64,000 nt of DNA from Sparassis latifolia (GCA_018466975.1 CM031555.1:868001-932000); one strand, 5' to 3'. Shown: positions 22,505 through 33,487, counted from the first letter of the stretch. Notes: generated from the sequence alone by a model not told the origin. Made by a program: numbers and translations.

Positions 22505-23208
22505 AGCCCAAGGGAGGTGCAGGCCGCTGCTCTCCCAATCCACCAGCTCGCCCTTACTCAGTGAATGGCCCACCTAACTTCTATATTCGTGTGTGCTGGA
22601 CAACGAAGGACACCAAAGACGGCAAGCTATATCTGGACATCTAATATTGTGCAAATATCCCATCTAACATTGTACATATGTGGTAGAATGTCAGACAGTC
22701 GTACATTTTTGTAAACAGGCTTATTCTCACGACCTGATTGGCTGAGAAAGGATGTAAGGCAAATTTTCGCAGGCAACAAGAACCGGTCATACATGTACAA
22801 TGTAAGGCAGAATTTTCCCACAATGTCCGCAGGTGCGATATTGCTCGCTGTCTCCGGTGGGAGTACGTATATCAAACACACAGCCGATGACCACGCTCAC
22901 ATCGTGTACCCTTCCATCCGCCGCCCACACCGTAGTCAATAGTACAGCTTAGATTATATGCTAAAAATAGATTAAGTGTTACCTACCGAACACTAGTACT
23001 GGCACATAAATGTTCTTGGGGTTTAGAGGGCTAGTGAACAGGCCATTGACTTGACGGTTTGAGCAACTGGAGAAGTCTATGCTTAGGTTTGCCTTCTGAC
23101 TGGGAGTCCGATCGGTCATGGTCACTTTCTCCTACTCCACCAAAATATGTCCTTTCGGGGTGTGTAATAAGACCTGCGCAGCATGGAGGATGCAGGAACA
23201 AAAAACAC
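22505..23208. other. Intergenic region with a short direct repeat
   Basis: No gene is supported here. A diverged direct repeat is visible: GATGTAAGGCAAATTTTCGC near 22751 and AATGTAAGGCAGAATTTTCC near 22800. The region is more AT-rich than its surroundings and could hold remains of an element linked to the zinc-finger ORF. Confidence 0.3.
23200..23205 (-). terminator. RNA polymerase III terminator of tRNA-Asn
   Basis: On the minus strand this is a T6 run a few bases past the tRNA-Asn 3' end. Confidence 0.8.
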
Positions 23209-23310
23209 TGCCCCAGTGAGGCTCGAACTCACGACCTTCCGATGTCAGTAGAGTGTCTGAAATCTCACTCTTTAACAGTCGGACGCTGTGACCAACTCAG
23301 CCATGGGGCA
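23209..23310 (-). tRNA. tRNA-Asn(GTT) with a 29-nt intron
   Basis: Read on the minus strand, acceptor stem TGCCCCA pairs with TGGGGCA. The anticodon stem TCCGA pairs with TCGGA around loop CTGTTA-A, anticodon GTT. Between them lies a 29-nt intron placed one base after the anticodon. It contains AGAGTG and CACTCT, which can form a 6-bp hairpin. The T arm holds GTTCGAG. Removing the intron leaves a 73-nt body of ordinary cloverleaf shape. Confidence 0.93.
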
Positions 23311-23583
23311 CATGCAAGCCCTTCAAGGGCTAAAATATATAAAGAAACATAACCAGTGGATATATAGACTCGTTCATCATGCTACAAAAACGCGTTTTGC
23401 GAGTACGCGATCTGAGATTTCTTGACTCTCCTTTCTGTCTTAATCATCCCAAATAACAACACCAGCCGCACCTTATGTTCACCCGCCCAATGCGTGCTGA
23501 TTGAACGTCCTGCTTAAGGCTGGTTGCCAATAGGCAAATACGTAAGCTGGTATGGATCATAGTTACATTGTAGTGCCTGGAAA

Positions 23584-25005
23584 TCATGCATACATCTCGT
23601 CCCATCCCTCCTCATTGGTGGCTTGCCTGCTATCCTGCAGTTGAGAAGGACTCGCATCCGAGGGTGTAGCGTTGCGCACAGGAGCTCCCGACCCTTGAGC
23701 GTGTTGCGCGGCCGCTTCAGCCTCCATTTCCCGGACAATATCCCACATCTCCTCATCATCGTCTGGAGCTTGCACAGGTGCGGGGCTAGAGGACTGGGGA
23801 GGTAGAGCAGGCTCGTCTGCGAACGCACCGAGCTCGTCCCACATTGCCTCGTCTTCGTCTGTGATATCGAGAGTCGCACCTCGCGCTGCGCTTGACTGAG
23901 AATTGAGAGCGAGCGAGGCAGCCGCGGCACGCTGTTCCTCGTCTTCCCGGATCATGGCGTCGATGTCGAAGTCGTCATCGGGTACGTCTATAGTAGAATT
24001 AAGACGAACACGTGGAGAATTGGTCGCAGCGGGAGCGGGCAGCCGTACGCTCTGCTCCTGCGCTTCGCCGCTTGGAGCATCGTTTGCCTTTGCTCGCTCA
24101 GCGTCACCCTCGCCCTCGCTGTCGTGTTCGGCATCCGACGTCAAATCGATAGTCTCATCGGCTGGACGGTCGGGGAAGATGCCCTTAGACTCGTCGCGCC
24201 ATGTCCGCAGGGCGTACTGGAGATGACACGCGCTCAGCATGGCATGAGCATGATGCACAAACGTAATACAAGCACCTGCATCCGCTTCGAGTGGCAGAAT
24301 TTCTCCACCCTCTGGGTGGTATCGCGGAACTGCGTGCGCGGGTACATCTTGTGCGTCCAGAACTGGTAGACCTGCAGGAGCCTGTTCAGATCCAACGCCT
24401 AAACGTGCTTCGTTAGCAAGATAAGAGTTTACGTTTAGGGGACATACCTCATGGCCCTTTCCCTTTGGCCTGAAATTCTTCGTCTGCTTGATCAGGGCCG
24501 GAAAACCGTCCGGGCCTAGCAAACGCGCCTCATCCAGTCGCGGAATCTTCTTCCGTTCCTTCCGTCCATTCTCCCCCTTCTTTCCCCCTTGTCCTACAGC
24601 ATTACCATCGGCATCCTTGCTGGGAGAGCTACTTGGGAGGACCTCATGAGGGGCTAGGGGAAGTGATCTCGCATTCACGACATCGGCCTGGCGCCGCAGC
24701 GCGTCGAGGTCGAGCGAAGGAGCGAGGTCCTGAAACGCGTGCTCCGGATCATCGTCGAGGTCGTCAAAAAGCGCATCTATGTCGGGGTGCTCCTGAGTGG
24801 GCCCAGTGGCTTTCGGAGAGGGAGGCTTGGGTGCCTCGTCGTCAGATTCGAGGAAGAGAGTGGAGCGCGGGCGTTTGGTTGGGCGTGGCGAGTTGTCGCC
24901 ACCGTCTTCGCCGTTGTCATGTCCGTGCACACTGCGTGTGGTGGTGCGGGGGGAAGTGTTGATGATGGGCTCGTCCCAGATGTCTGCCAGCGCAGTGGAA
25001 GCCAT
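23584..25005 (-). CDS. CSM3: Csm3/Tipin replication fork protection subunit (Swi3 domain)
   Basis: Swi3/Csm3/Tipin pairs with Tof1/Timeless and steadies stalled replication forks in the nucleus. The start MASTALADIWDEPIINTSP at 25005 is followed by an acidic, Pro-rich head. The domain runs from KKIPRLDEARLLGPDGFPAL through IKQTKNFRPKGKGHE, then after an intron ALDLNRLLQVYQFWTHKMYP and RTQFRDTTQRVEKFCHSKRM, then after a second intron ALRTWRDESKG. Both introns happen to stay open in the same frame, so a naive reading inserts false sequence. A long acidic C-terminal tail follows, ending EEGWDEMYA. Three ACGCGT boxes sit directly upstream of the start. Confidence 0.88.
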   Translation of the reverse strand: MASTALADIWDEPIINTSPRTTTRSVHGHDNGEDGGDNSPRPTKRPRSTLFLESDDEAPKPPSPKATGPTQEHPDIDALFDDLDDDPEHAFQDLAPSLDLDALRRQADVVNARSLPLAPHEVLPSSSPSKDADGNAVGQGGKKGENGRKERKKIPRLDEARLLGPDGFPALIKQTKNFRPKGKGHEVCPLNVNSYLANEARLGVGSEQAPAGLPVLDAQDVPAHAVPRYHPEGGEILPLEADAGACITFVHHAHAMLSACHLQYALRTWRDESKGIFPDRPADETIDLTSDAEHDSEGEGDAERAKANDAPSGEAQEQSVRLPAPAATNSPRVRLNSTIDVPDDDFDIDAMIREDEEQRAAAASLALNSQSSAARGATLDITDEDEAMWDELGAFADEPALPPQSSSPAPVQAPDDDEEMWDIVREMEAEAAAQHAQGSGAPVRNATPSDASPSQLQDSRQATNEEGWDEMYA

Positions 25006-25019
25006 CGTCGTTGGGAAAT

Positions 25020-25055
25020 ACGCGTCGCACACGCGTCACGCGCAACTTGACGCGT
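25020..25055 (-). promoter_or_regulatory. Three MCB boxes in the csm3 promoter
   Basis: ACGCGT occurs at 25020-25025, 25031-25036 and 25050-25055, within 50 bp upstream of the Csm3 ATG. ACGCGT is the MluI cell-cycle box recognised by MBF in ascomycete yeasts and is typical of S-phase genes. The same spacer also serves the rightward methyltransferase gene starting at 25143. Confidence 0.6.
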
Positions 25056-25142
25056 TCTGTCACAGGGTGACCGTCACGTCGATCGGACAAACTCCGAGTC
25101 GTAAACTTAGTAAATTCTGTCCTCTTGCCACTTCTAACGGAT

Positions 25143-26223
25143 ATGGTCCCGCCCACAGTCCCCGACCCCGATGTCGATGAGGGTATAGAATATTGGGCAA
25201 CACAACCAGCCAACTACGACGGTGTTCTCGGTAAGCAGAGTTTGTCTTGAGTCATCCGCCATCGCACCGTGATTTTTATTCCAGGTGGTTTTGGATCTGG
25301 GGTAGACAAATACTTGACCTTTCCATGCGATATCTAACTTGGTCTCTTCAGTCATTACCTAGGGTCGATGCGCTTGGCTCGCGCCAATTCCTCATGTACC
25401 TGATGCCGGAGCTCTGCGCCGTTCCTTCCGCCGTGCGCCCCCTACACCCACTACATGATCCTACCCGGCGGATACGCGCATTGGACGTCGGCGCAGGGAT
25501 CGGCCGCGTAACTGGTGACGTGCTTCTTCACCTGGTTCAGGATGTCGTCCTCGTCGAGCCCGTCGAGAGCCTCGTCAATGAGGCCTGGGCACGCGGGCGC
25601 GCGAGCGCCGCGGGCAAGGTGACAGAGGACAGCACCCACGTCCTGTGGAAGGGCATCAAGGACAGGACAAAGAGCGTCACTTTCGTCCAAGGGACGCTCC
25701 AAGACCTGGACCCATGTCGCCCGCTAATTTCCACAAAGCGGCTCGGCCGCGTGGGTTACGAACCGCCTGCGGACGACCTCGAGTCGCCGTACGATATCAT
25801 CTGGTGTCAGTGGTGTCTCGGATGTCTGAGCGATCCAGACCTTGTTGCCTTCCTCAAGCGCAGCGGTGCCGCACTGCGGGATCCCGAACGGAGTCTGATT
25901 ATTGTGAAGGAGAATTTGTGCTCGGAGCCGGAGGGCGGCGGGCCCAGGACGGTGTTCGATGAGACCGATTCCAGTCTTACAAGGTGAGAATTTCTGTTGC
26001 AGGGGTGATTGAGTCTGCTCAACGGAACGACTTGAAAAGATCCGACCTCGCCTGGAAGAAGTGTTTTAGTGAAGCTGGTTTGAGCCTGATACACGAGCAA
26101 GTGCAGCGTGGATTTCCCGAAGGTCTTTATGTTGTGAAAATGTCAGTGTTCAACTCTTGTGCCCTTCGCGAGATCCTCATGTGAGCATTCCACTGCAGGT
26201 ATGCTTTGAGACGGCCATCTTGA
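25143..26223 (+). CDS. Protein N-terminal methyltransferase (NTMT1/Tae1 family)
   Basis: This AdoMet enzyme methylates the alpha-amino group of X-Pro-Lys N-termini, for example on ribosomal proteins. The first exon ends EGIEYWATQPANYDGVL. A tiny second exon encodes GGFGSG, and the third begins SLPRVDALGSRQFL, reproducing the family pattern GMLGG-[FY]-..-D...SR.FL. RALDVGAGIGRVTGD is motif I of the AdoMet fold; DDLESPYDIIWCQWCLGCLS is the family-specific motif with the substrate-contacting Asp/Trp. LIIVKENLC follows. An intron after SSLTR joins RSDLAWKKCFSEAGLSL, and a last one adds YALRRPS before the stop. All exon joins keep phase. The gene is intact. Confidence 0.9.
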
Positions 26224-26433
26224 TGAGCAGTCCGCCAGATTTTATGACAAAAATCAGTTCGCATCATATTGCAAGACGACTAGAGGAAAATCCAGACAGC
26301 AAAGAAGGGAAAATTTTGTACACAGACGATAAACGCAAAAAAAGACTCCTGCAATGCAGATATGGTGGTACAAATGAGCGTCACGAGGCGATAATGAGGA
26401 CGAAAGACGTGTGCCGCGCATAAAAGCAGGAAA

Positions 26434-27627
26434 CTAATAGCTCTGCATGGACCTGTTCCTCATTTTGCAGGCTTCCCTCTCTTCTCTCGCCAATACGGCC
26501 TCGCTGAGACTTGATCGCCGCTTCTGCTCCCTGCTCTCCGCTCTTTCCTTCAGGCCGGGGAAGTTGCTACGGACGACTTGGTCAAGATGCGGCCAGATCT
26601 CGTCGGACGAGGCACCCGTCAGCGTGATCAGATTGCTGCCAGAAACCAGGGTACTGAAGTACGACAGCAGCGGCGAAGTAGAGGCATAGAACTTCTCCAA
26701 GCGATGAGTGAATGTCTCCTGCAGGCAGAGATGACGTCATGATACGAACACCTCTGTTTGTACAATGAAGAACATACCGGGATATCGTCTGGTCGCTTCG
26801 TTAGTGGCTCTCCAGTCTCGTCGTCGAGGCCAGCGATCTTCGGAGGATTGTACGAGAGGTGGTACACCCGCCCCGAGGGAAGATGTACCCACCGGTCGGA
26901 TATGCGGCTGAGGATCACCTCGTCCGCGACATCCAGATTGACAATTAAACTGAGGGGGCTTCCCTGATTCCTGTACGCCGACCGGACGCCATTATATCAG
27001 ACCTTTGCATTCAACAATAGAAGGCATACCGTAGATGACTATCCAAAAGTTTTCCTTGACCTAATGTCCGTGGGAAACCGTCCAAGATCCAGTGCTGCAT
27101 GACTGTGAGCGAACGCGTCGGAGCGGGCGAGACAGCAGCATGCGTACCTTATTATGCAGCAGATCCAATTTACTTGTAACAACCTTGAGCATGACGTCGT
27201 CGGGGAGCAGACTCCCGGCGGCGACGACCTTCTCAGCCATCCGCCCGACCTCCGTCCTGTTGCAGCACGCCAACAATATTCATTGATCAGCACGGGCATG
27301 ATACACGGACGGTAGCGGGACGTACTGCTCCGCTATATGCTGGCGCAGTAGGTCGCCAGTAGAGAGCGACAAAATATCGTATTTCTTGACAAGGCGCGCG
27401 GACAGTGTGCCCTTCCCCGCACCCGGCTTCCCAAACATGAGCATGCGCAAAACCTTGTTTTCCCCATGGTCCGCATGGTCCCCCGGGTCGCTGGCGAGGG
27501 CCCCGGCGCGGCCATTATTCAGGGAAAAGGGTAGGGCTTTCTGTGCGGGGGCGGAACGTCCGAAGGCCCGACATTGCCGTGCGTGTTTCGGCCGAAGGGA
27601 AGAGGCAAGGGGTATGGAAGGAGGCAT
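26434..27627 (-). CDS. ADK2: Mitochondrial adenylate kinase (AK3/Adk2 type)
   Basis: This matrix enzyme moves phosphate between nucleoside triphosphates and AMP. The N-terminus PPSIPLASSLRPKHARQC is Arg/Ser-rich and fits a presequence. The P-loop MLMFGKPGAGKGTLSARL is followed by SLSTGDLLRQHI. After an intron come VGRMAEKVVAAGSLLPDDVM and HWILDGFPRTLGQG, which has the conserved DGFPR. The LID part RWVHLPSGRVYHLSYNPPKI and TGEPLTKRPDD has no zinc-binding cysteines, as usual for eukaryotic long-form kinases. The C-terminus is extended by a basic, Glu-rich tail (ESREQKRRSSLSEAVLARE), longer than in yeast. The start at 27627 is the first ATG. Confidence 0.92.
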
Positions 27628-27957
27628 GCACGCGAGCTTCCTCCTATCGGGAGCAGGGTTTTGGTCGCTGGCGGCGCAGGATGGTGCTCTACGTCAAGCT
27701 CGAACGACTGCTGCAGTTTATCGACGTCCTTACACTTCCTGTTCTTTCCGAGACCTCATCCCCAAATCTCTGCGGCGGTCACGCGATACTGAACTCGACA
27801 TCACCGGGCGCCCTGGGGCAGCCCAGACTCATATAGTCCTCCCTGACATCCCTCCTGACCTTGCCAAAGTGCTGAGATGTGGTTTTCACGTACGCTATTA
27901 TGCGTCATCGCGCTCCAAGAATGATAAAAACATGGACTTTAATACGTTTTCTCTTCC
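27628..27957. promoter_or_regulatory. Adenylate kinase upstream region
   Basis: The gap lies between the adenylate kinase start and the Coq11-like stop, both genes leftward. It must contain the kinase promoter and the 3' UTR of the next gene. No clear motif or other gene was seen. Confidence 0.3.
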
Positions 27958-29238
27958 TCACGGATGCGGCTGAGCTCGAACGCTAGACTGCTGCTGGCCT
28001 TTCGAAGACCATCCAATCAAGTCCCTCATCTCCTTGACGCCAACCACGCCTTTCACATCGGGCCGTGCCTGGTCCACCGCGATGCATATTGCCTCGGCGA
28101 CATGGTCGACATGGATGGGCGGAATGGTCAGCGCGTTGGCTATAGAATCCAGGGGGGAAGGCCCGACAAGTGGCGAAGGGTCGGAGGACGCCGCAGGAAA
28201 TGCCGACGCCAACGACCGCAATACGCTTGATGGCGTCGGGAACCCCGACGGCGCTTTTGAATGGATCGTCGCAGACAGATCGAGCAGTGCTGCGATGGGC
28301 GAGGTGACGGGGCGAAAATGGGGATGGTACATCATACCTGCAGCCGCATGTCAGTATATGAAGCATCGAGTGGGGCGGGAGGCATACTCGGTCTGATGTA
28401 TACCGCGCGGTAGTCAGGTCTGCCCATCGTCATGTTCTCAATCCCAAGCTCTGCTTCTCTCTTAGTCTCGATGTAACGTGCTGAGATGAAGGGGCGAGTT
28501 GCATCCTCCGCTGAAACAAAGATAAACGGCCTCGGACCGTTCACAGGCACGCTGGGGGGGCTAGCGAGGAAGGTCTCGCACACTCGCAATGCTGTGAAAT
28601 AATTGATTCGGGACGGGCTCAGGCAACTTCCATATATTGTGAAACAAGCAATACGCACCAGCATCGCGGTTCAGCCGTTCATATTCTCCAGGTGCATCTC
28701 TCTTCTCCAGCGGGTTCGCCGACGACCCGCTAGCGGTGAGGTTAGAGACCAGCGTGCCCAGGAGCGCAGGCACATTTCCGTCCTTCAGTGCATTCTTATA
28801 CCGCGTGTCGGCGAAGAGCGTGCCCGTCGTGTGCACTACGGCCGTCACACCGGGCAGCAAGTGCGCGTAGGACTCGGGCTGCAACGCGTCGCCCGTCCGC
28901 CACTCTATCTGGGAGATGAAAACGCATGAGTAAAGGCAGGCAGCTCGTAACTACGGAAGCGCAACACTTTGGATGTCCAGGCGGGCGAATGGCCCTTGGG
29001 CGTCGTGTATGGCCTGCCGGACGAACTGCAGAAAGCGTGAACGAGGATGATTGTGCCCTTACAACGAGGTCCTACCTGATGCTTGTTACCCGCATCCCGC
29101 GGGCAAGCGCCGCCCTGCAGACCGCGGAACCTACACAGTTGTGCTTCAGCTCGGGAGGTCCTCGCATCTCTGTACGGTGCACATACCTAGAAAACCGTTC
29201 CCACCGACCACAAGAATTTTCTGGATAACAGGTTCCAT
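27958..29238 (-). CDS. Mitochondrial NAD-dependent epimerase-like protein, Coq11 type
   Basis: The start MEPVIQKILVVGGNGFLG at 29238 has the extended short-chain reductase motif GGNGFLG. Further exons give WRTGDALQPESYAHLLPGVT, AVVHTTGTLFADTRYKNALK and GPRPFIFVSAEDATRPFIS, followed by RYIETKREAEL, which holds the Tyr/Lys-like YxxxK region, and AVYIRPSMMYHP. The last exon ends with HVDHVAEAICIAVDQARPD. This pattern matches yeast Coq11/Ylr290c and the NDUFA9-like atypical reductases. Yeast Coq11 modulates the coenzyme Q synthesis complex on the matrix side of the inner membrane. NDUFA9 is a less likely alternative because fungal homologues are longer. Confidence 0.82.
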
Positions 29239-29766
29239 GTTGTGGAAATTTGGAATAACGAAGAGGAAAAGGGAAATTTCTGCTGTCGTGTCCCACAATA
29301 CTCGAGAGCGCTCCAGTGTACACGAACCTGAACGTGACGTCACGCGTCAACAGCGCTTTCGGCGAATTACCGACTCGGACTCGGACAGTTGCTGCTCAGG
29401 TGCCCACATATCATAATGGTGTACAACAAATATTCGATACAGAACCTACGTATGGCACGCTATACACACGGATAAATGACGGGTCAACCAAAAGAATAGA
29501 GCGACAGCAAAATAACGCGGAAGGCGGCGTGAAAGTGTAAGGATGGACTGCAAGACCAAGGAAGGAATTCTAAGCCACCAGGGTCGTCACGTCGTGTTTC
29601 GGATATCTCTGCCGTCATCACACCAGACGTTAAACAGCTTACGGGATCTGGTCCCGCACCGCACGGGGATTTCGCAGAAATGCCAGAAGGAAAGCGTCAA
29701 CACAAGTAACCAGGAACAAGAGAAACCTAGTTCAGGTATTGCCAAGAAACTGTAAAGTGTGTCGCA
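29239..29766. other. Intergenic region, no gene
   Basis: Upstream of the Coq11-like gene and downstream of the secreted barrel protein, both leftward. A 74-codon plus-strand frame (29316-29540) has no family features. Nothing else was seen. Confidence 0.3.
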
Positions 29767-30945
29767 TTAGCAGGAGCGAATAAGAACGTACGCAGCGCAG
29801 AACTTACTCGGAACGATGCCTGTGCTCAGATCGGCAATGGCCTGGAAAGCAGCGACGGAAAGATCAATCGAGTTCGAGTTTCTGCACGTAGGGCAGTCGT
29901 CAGCAATGGTGACGGTTACGCTCTGGCCATTGTCTGTGTTGGTGATTAAAACTTGCTGACCACAGAGCGGCGAAGCGTTCCCAGAGTAGCCATAGAGAGC
30001 TTGGTCTGTCACGGTACATGGTCAGCTCACGTCGAGCAGATGAAAACAAGGATGCTGACCCATGGCGCATATGAAGTTGTAATCGCTATGTACAGTACCG
30101 CAAGCGCCTGCAACCCCATTCTGGTAGTAGTATGTCGCGCTAAGGAACACATGCGTGAATGAACCGCCCTTTGAGGAATATGGGATAACTTACAATCCGC
30201 CCCAGTTGACTGCATAGTCGGAAGAGAAAGCGTCCGAAGAAGCCGCAACTGCAGCAGGAGAAGATTTAGACAGCGATGGCGTCAAAGATAGAGATGTGGA
30301 GGGCGAAGGCGAAAGCGAAGATAAGGGCATAGGAAACGAAGTTGGCGTCGCGCACGATGAAGGAGGTACGGACGAGGTCGTAGCATGGGTGTGACGAGAG
30401 TGCGAGTGCGACGCCGGAGGGTCAGCGACCAATACCGGACTGGAAAGCGCACTGACAGGAGGCGGGACGACTGAGGTGGAAGCCGAAGGGATAGGCACAG
30501 GTGCGCTGGAGGGATCATCGTCGCAGTGACACTGATTGTACAGATCCTGTGTGCCACTAGGCCCTGCGGAGCTAACAGAGGAAGACTCGAGGAAGCACCC
30601 TGATGGGAGATCCTCGAGCGTTTCATTGGCCTACCATGGGAAGGGCTGAATATGAAGTTGCACTGCAGGGTGATATGACATACCGGCCAGCGACCACAGC
30701 ACGCCGTGAAAAAAGAGGTGCGTTGCTTATTCCCGCAGTTGAGTGCCGAGTAACGCTCCTAGGATCATATGAGTGTTATGCGGAGATGAGAATGACGCCA
30801 AATGGGTAGCGAAGGAATGTAGTACCTCTATGTAATTCTTAGCAGAGGTTGAACGAACTGCGAAATCCCGCGCAGGGATGGCAACGCCGACCACGGAAAA
30901 AGCTGCGGCCAAGGCAATAAAAACGACAGAGAATAGGTGGAACAT
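29767..30945 (-). CDS. Secreted double-psi beta-barrel (RlpA/barwin-like) protein with Ser/Pro-rich linker
   Basis: The start MFHLFSVVFIALAAAFSVVG is a signal peptide. A short exon reads ERYSALNCGNKQRTSFFTAC, a Cys motif typical of fungal barwin/expansin-like proteins, and an intron joins DLPSGCFLESSSVSSAG. A long Ser/Pro/Thr-rich linker follows (VPIPSASTSVVPPPVSALSS and similar). The C-terminal barrel begins ATYYQNGVAGACGTVHSDYN and includes CGQQVLITNTDNGQ, then TIADDCPTCRNSNSIDLSVA with the catalytic-like Asp and paired Cys, then FQAIADLSTGIVP. The fold is shared with papain inhibitors, expansins and cerato-platanins; no hydrolytic activity can be claimed. It probably acts in or at the cell wall. 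Confidence 0.85.
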
Positions 30946-31703
30946 GGCGACTGGCGCTCGAGAGGTTAACGGGCGCAAAGGCAAGCTTGAAAAACAACCA
31001 GCAAGCGTGGCTTTAAGAGAGCGAGCACCGTGCCGAAGGATGAACGGATTTGGGGGAGGACATGCGGAAGATGCGCGTAAATAATTACCGTAAAAAACAG
31101 CACAGCTGAGGCGAGGAGAAGAGACGGAGAGAAAAGAAGGTCGGTGTACGTCTTGTTCAGGTAAAGCAAGGTCGAGGTGACGAGACATAAGGCCTTAAGC
31201 TTTAAGGGTGGGCGCCGGCATATGTGGTTTTATGTACGAGATTCCCAAAACCTTCGCTGACGGGGATGTCATGGACGTCCCAGCCTGGCCGATTTTTATC
31301 CTTGTTTATTCTAGGTCGAGTTCTTGCTACGACTAGGCCTCAGGTCCATTTTGCCTGCTCCCACCGCCCTCCTTGCGGCGTAAACATGACTGGATGAAAA
31401 CTTCAGGTGCTGTCGGGACATGAGAGCGAGAGGACGAACCTAGAAATTTACATCTCATCACCTTGTCATCACCACCGGCAATGAGTACGGTTGACATGCA
31501 AGCAAAACGTTAACGTCAAACCTGCTAGCCGGTCAATATGCATGACGCGAGCGGTGATCTACCAGAATCTGAGCCAGCGCCGAGTCACCGCTCTATTTAT
31601 GGCAATCGTCGCGGAGATACACCCGCAGCGCCAGGGTGGCTGTGAGAGCGCAGTGTCCTGAACTTCGACAGCAGATACCACCTCCTCACATTTCACGAAC
31701 GAC
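30946..31703. promoter_or_regulatory. Divergent promoter, secreted barrel protein and SCAMP
   Basis: A 758-bp divergent intergenic region. It holds presumed promoters for both genes, with no convincing coding frame. No specific motif was chosen. Confidence 0.35.
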
Positions 31704-33020
31704 ATGAGTATGTCACAAATATCCTCATCGTCTTCTTTTCAACTAACCACGCATGCAGACGACATACCAGAAAACCCATTTGCATCTACCCATTCATTGG
31801 ATACAAATCCCTTCGAAGACCCTGTCTACCCCTCATCGGCATCTAGCATCCACAAGGACGACCATTCTGTACGGCTTGAAGAGCTCAACCAGCGAGAGCG
31901 GGATCTCGAGCGGAGAGAGCAAGAATTGACTCAGCAGTCCGAACACATCAGGAGGTTTGGACGTAGCAACTGGCCGCCATGTATGTGTCCTTTTGGTGTC
32001 TGGCAGGATACGACGCTCTGAACTTCAAATCTCATCTTCAGTTTACCCCCTAATCTTCCACTCAATTAAGGACGAAATTCCCGAAGCCTCACGGCTAGTG
32101 ATCACCCGTCTCTACCAGCTATGGCTTCTACTTCTGGGGACACTACTTATCAACATGATTGCGTGCATATTCATTCTCACTGGAGGGTCAAGTGGTGGTG
32201 GCAGCGATTTGGGCTCGAGTATCGGGTAGGCATATAAGCGATGGTCTCCAGCCAAGCCTGACATTCTACCGGCAGGTATCTGATCGTCATTCCCCCGCTT
32301 TCGTTCCTATTATGGTACAGGTAAGTATCCAGTATACGCGGGGCCCACTGACTCTGATGTGATGTATGTCAGACCCATCTATAATGGCTATATGAAGGTG
32401 AGTCTCTACGCTAGGATGATACCCTCCTTCTGACAAGGTTGCAGGAGCAAGCCCTATATTACTGTGAGTTGCTTCCTCTACGCAGGTTGAGGATAATCTC
32501 AGATCTTCTCAGATATGTACTTCGTGTTCTGTGGTTTCCATCTTCTGTACTCTGTGTACATGTATGTATACTTCCTATTCTATCTTCACAAGGTTGACAA
32601 TTGAGCTTTATCAGGATTATTGGAATTCCAAGGTATCGAGAACACGCTACCTAACAACGCCAGCGGTGCTCACGGTTGTTGCAGTACTGGTGCCGCCGGC
32701 ATCATCCAGACCATCAAGATGTATGTGGATCATCGCTGGGTAGCGGCTATTCTAGGCACAATCGCAACTGTGGGTTGGGTGTTACAAGGCGTTGGTCAAG
32801 GTCTCTACTATCGTCAGGTGGGTCGTGCGATGTTGTTTACAGACACCGAAGGTCATCGTTTTTTTGTAGATATGGACTCACCACAAAGCGGCCGGCCATT
32901 CCATCGAAAAAGTAAATATTCCTTTACACGTGTTCCATGTAAGGATGCGGGCTGATTCTGCGTCAGGCGAAGACCGAGCTGGCTACGCACGGAGCGAAGG
33001 CGTACTTCACGCGGGGTTAG
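31704..33020 (+). CDS. Secretory carrier-associated membrane protein (SCAMP)
   Basis: SCAMPs are four-span proteins of post-Golgi and endosomal vesicles. The N-terminus has two Asn-Pro-Phe motifs (ENPFAS and TNPFED), which bind EH-domain proteins, followed by a coiled coil (RLEELNQRERDLERREQELT). Membrane spans follow: LYQLWLLLLGTLLINMIACI, LIVIPPLSFLLWYRPIYNGY, YMYFVFCGFHLLYSVYMIIG and WVAAILGTIATVGWVLQG, with the typical amphipathic YRPIYNGYMK-type loop between spans 2 and 3. Seven or more small exons, some under 40 nt, have to be joined. The C-terminus reads AKTELATHGAKAYFTRG, also standard for the family. Confidence 0.9.
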
Positions 33021-33487
33021 GACGCTGGCAGTTCATTCCTCGTTGGACGATGTTTTACTTATGTAGTGGGACCCGATATCTTGTGTATTGTGTGGTTCGA
33101 ATGGTGACATCGTCGTGATGATCAAGTGCAGATACCAACGAGCGTCAGACTCAGAGCAACGCAGTGGCGGTGGCTGCACATCGGTCGGAGTTTGAACCGG
33201 GGAGCTCTTACAGGGCAGCCCGCGCGTTGATCCTTTTCTCTCAACCACCACCTAAGGTCTGTCCTCCCTCACGCGTCCAGATCATCGACTCACCCCTCCC
33301 TCTCTTCCAGGGAAAAAGCATTCAAAAAAATTCTATACGTAAAAAATCTCAAAAAGCAGTTGCCTTGTCGCCTCCTGTGTGCGTTTTCTTTACCGTCTCG
33401 TCTTCGACGCGTTCTGACCACCCAACGCGCAAACAGTCGCAGAAAAGTCCTCAAAGCAGTAACGACCCCCCATACACTAAAAAGAAA
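33021..33487 (+). promoter_or_regulatory. PAB1 upstream region and leader
   Basis: The gap before the poly(A)-binding protein start. A possible leader intron runs from GTCTGTCC near 33257 to CTTCCAG at 33310. The leader after it is rich in A-runs, described separately. Confidence 0.4.
33313..33355 (+). promoter_or_regulatory. A-rich leader element, candidate PAB1 autoregulatory site
   Basis: Four A-runs (5, 7, 6 and 5 A) lie at 33313-33317, 33324-33330, 33341-33346 and 33351-33355, followed by AAAAAGAAAATG at the start codon. In animals and plants, the leader of the poly(A)-binding protein mRNA has A-tracts that the protein binds to limit its own translation. The A-runs are directly visible; the role here is inferred by analogy. 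Confidence 0.5.

Noticed and set aside
23584..25005. Csm3 read as one uninterrupted exon
   Set aside because: The frame is open throughout, but two stretches are bounded by GT-AG and break the conserved domain; removing them restores the Swi3 domain.
29316..29540. 74-codon plus-strand frame
   Set aside because: Intergenic, with composition like random sequence and no neighbouring exon that joins in phase.
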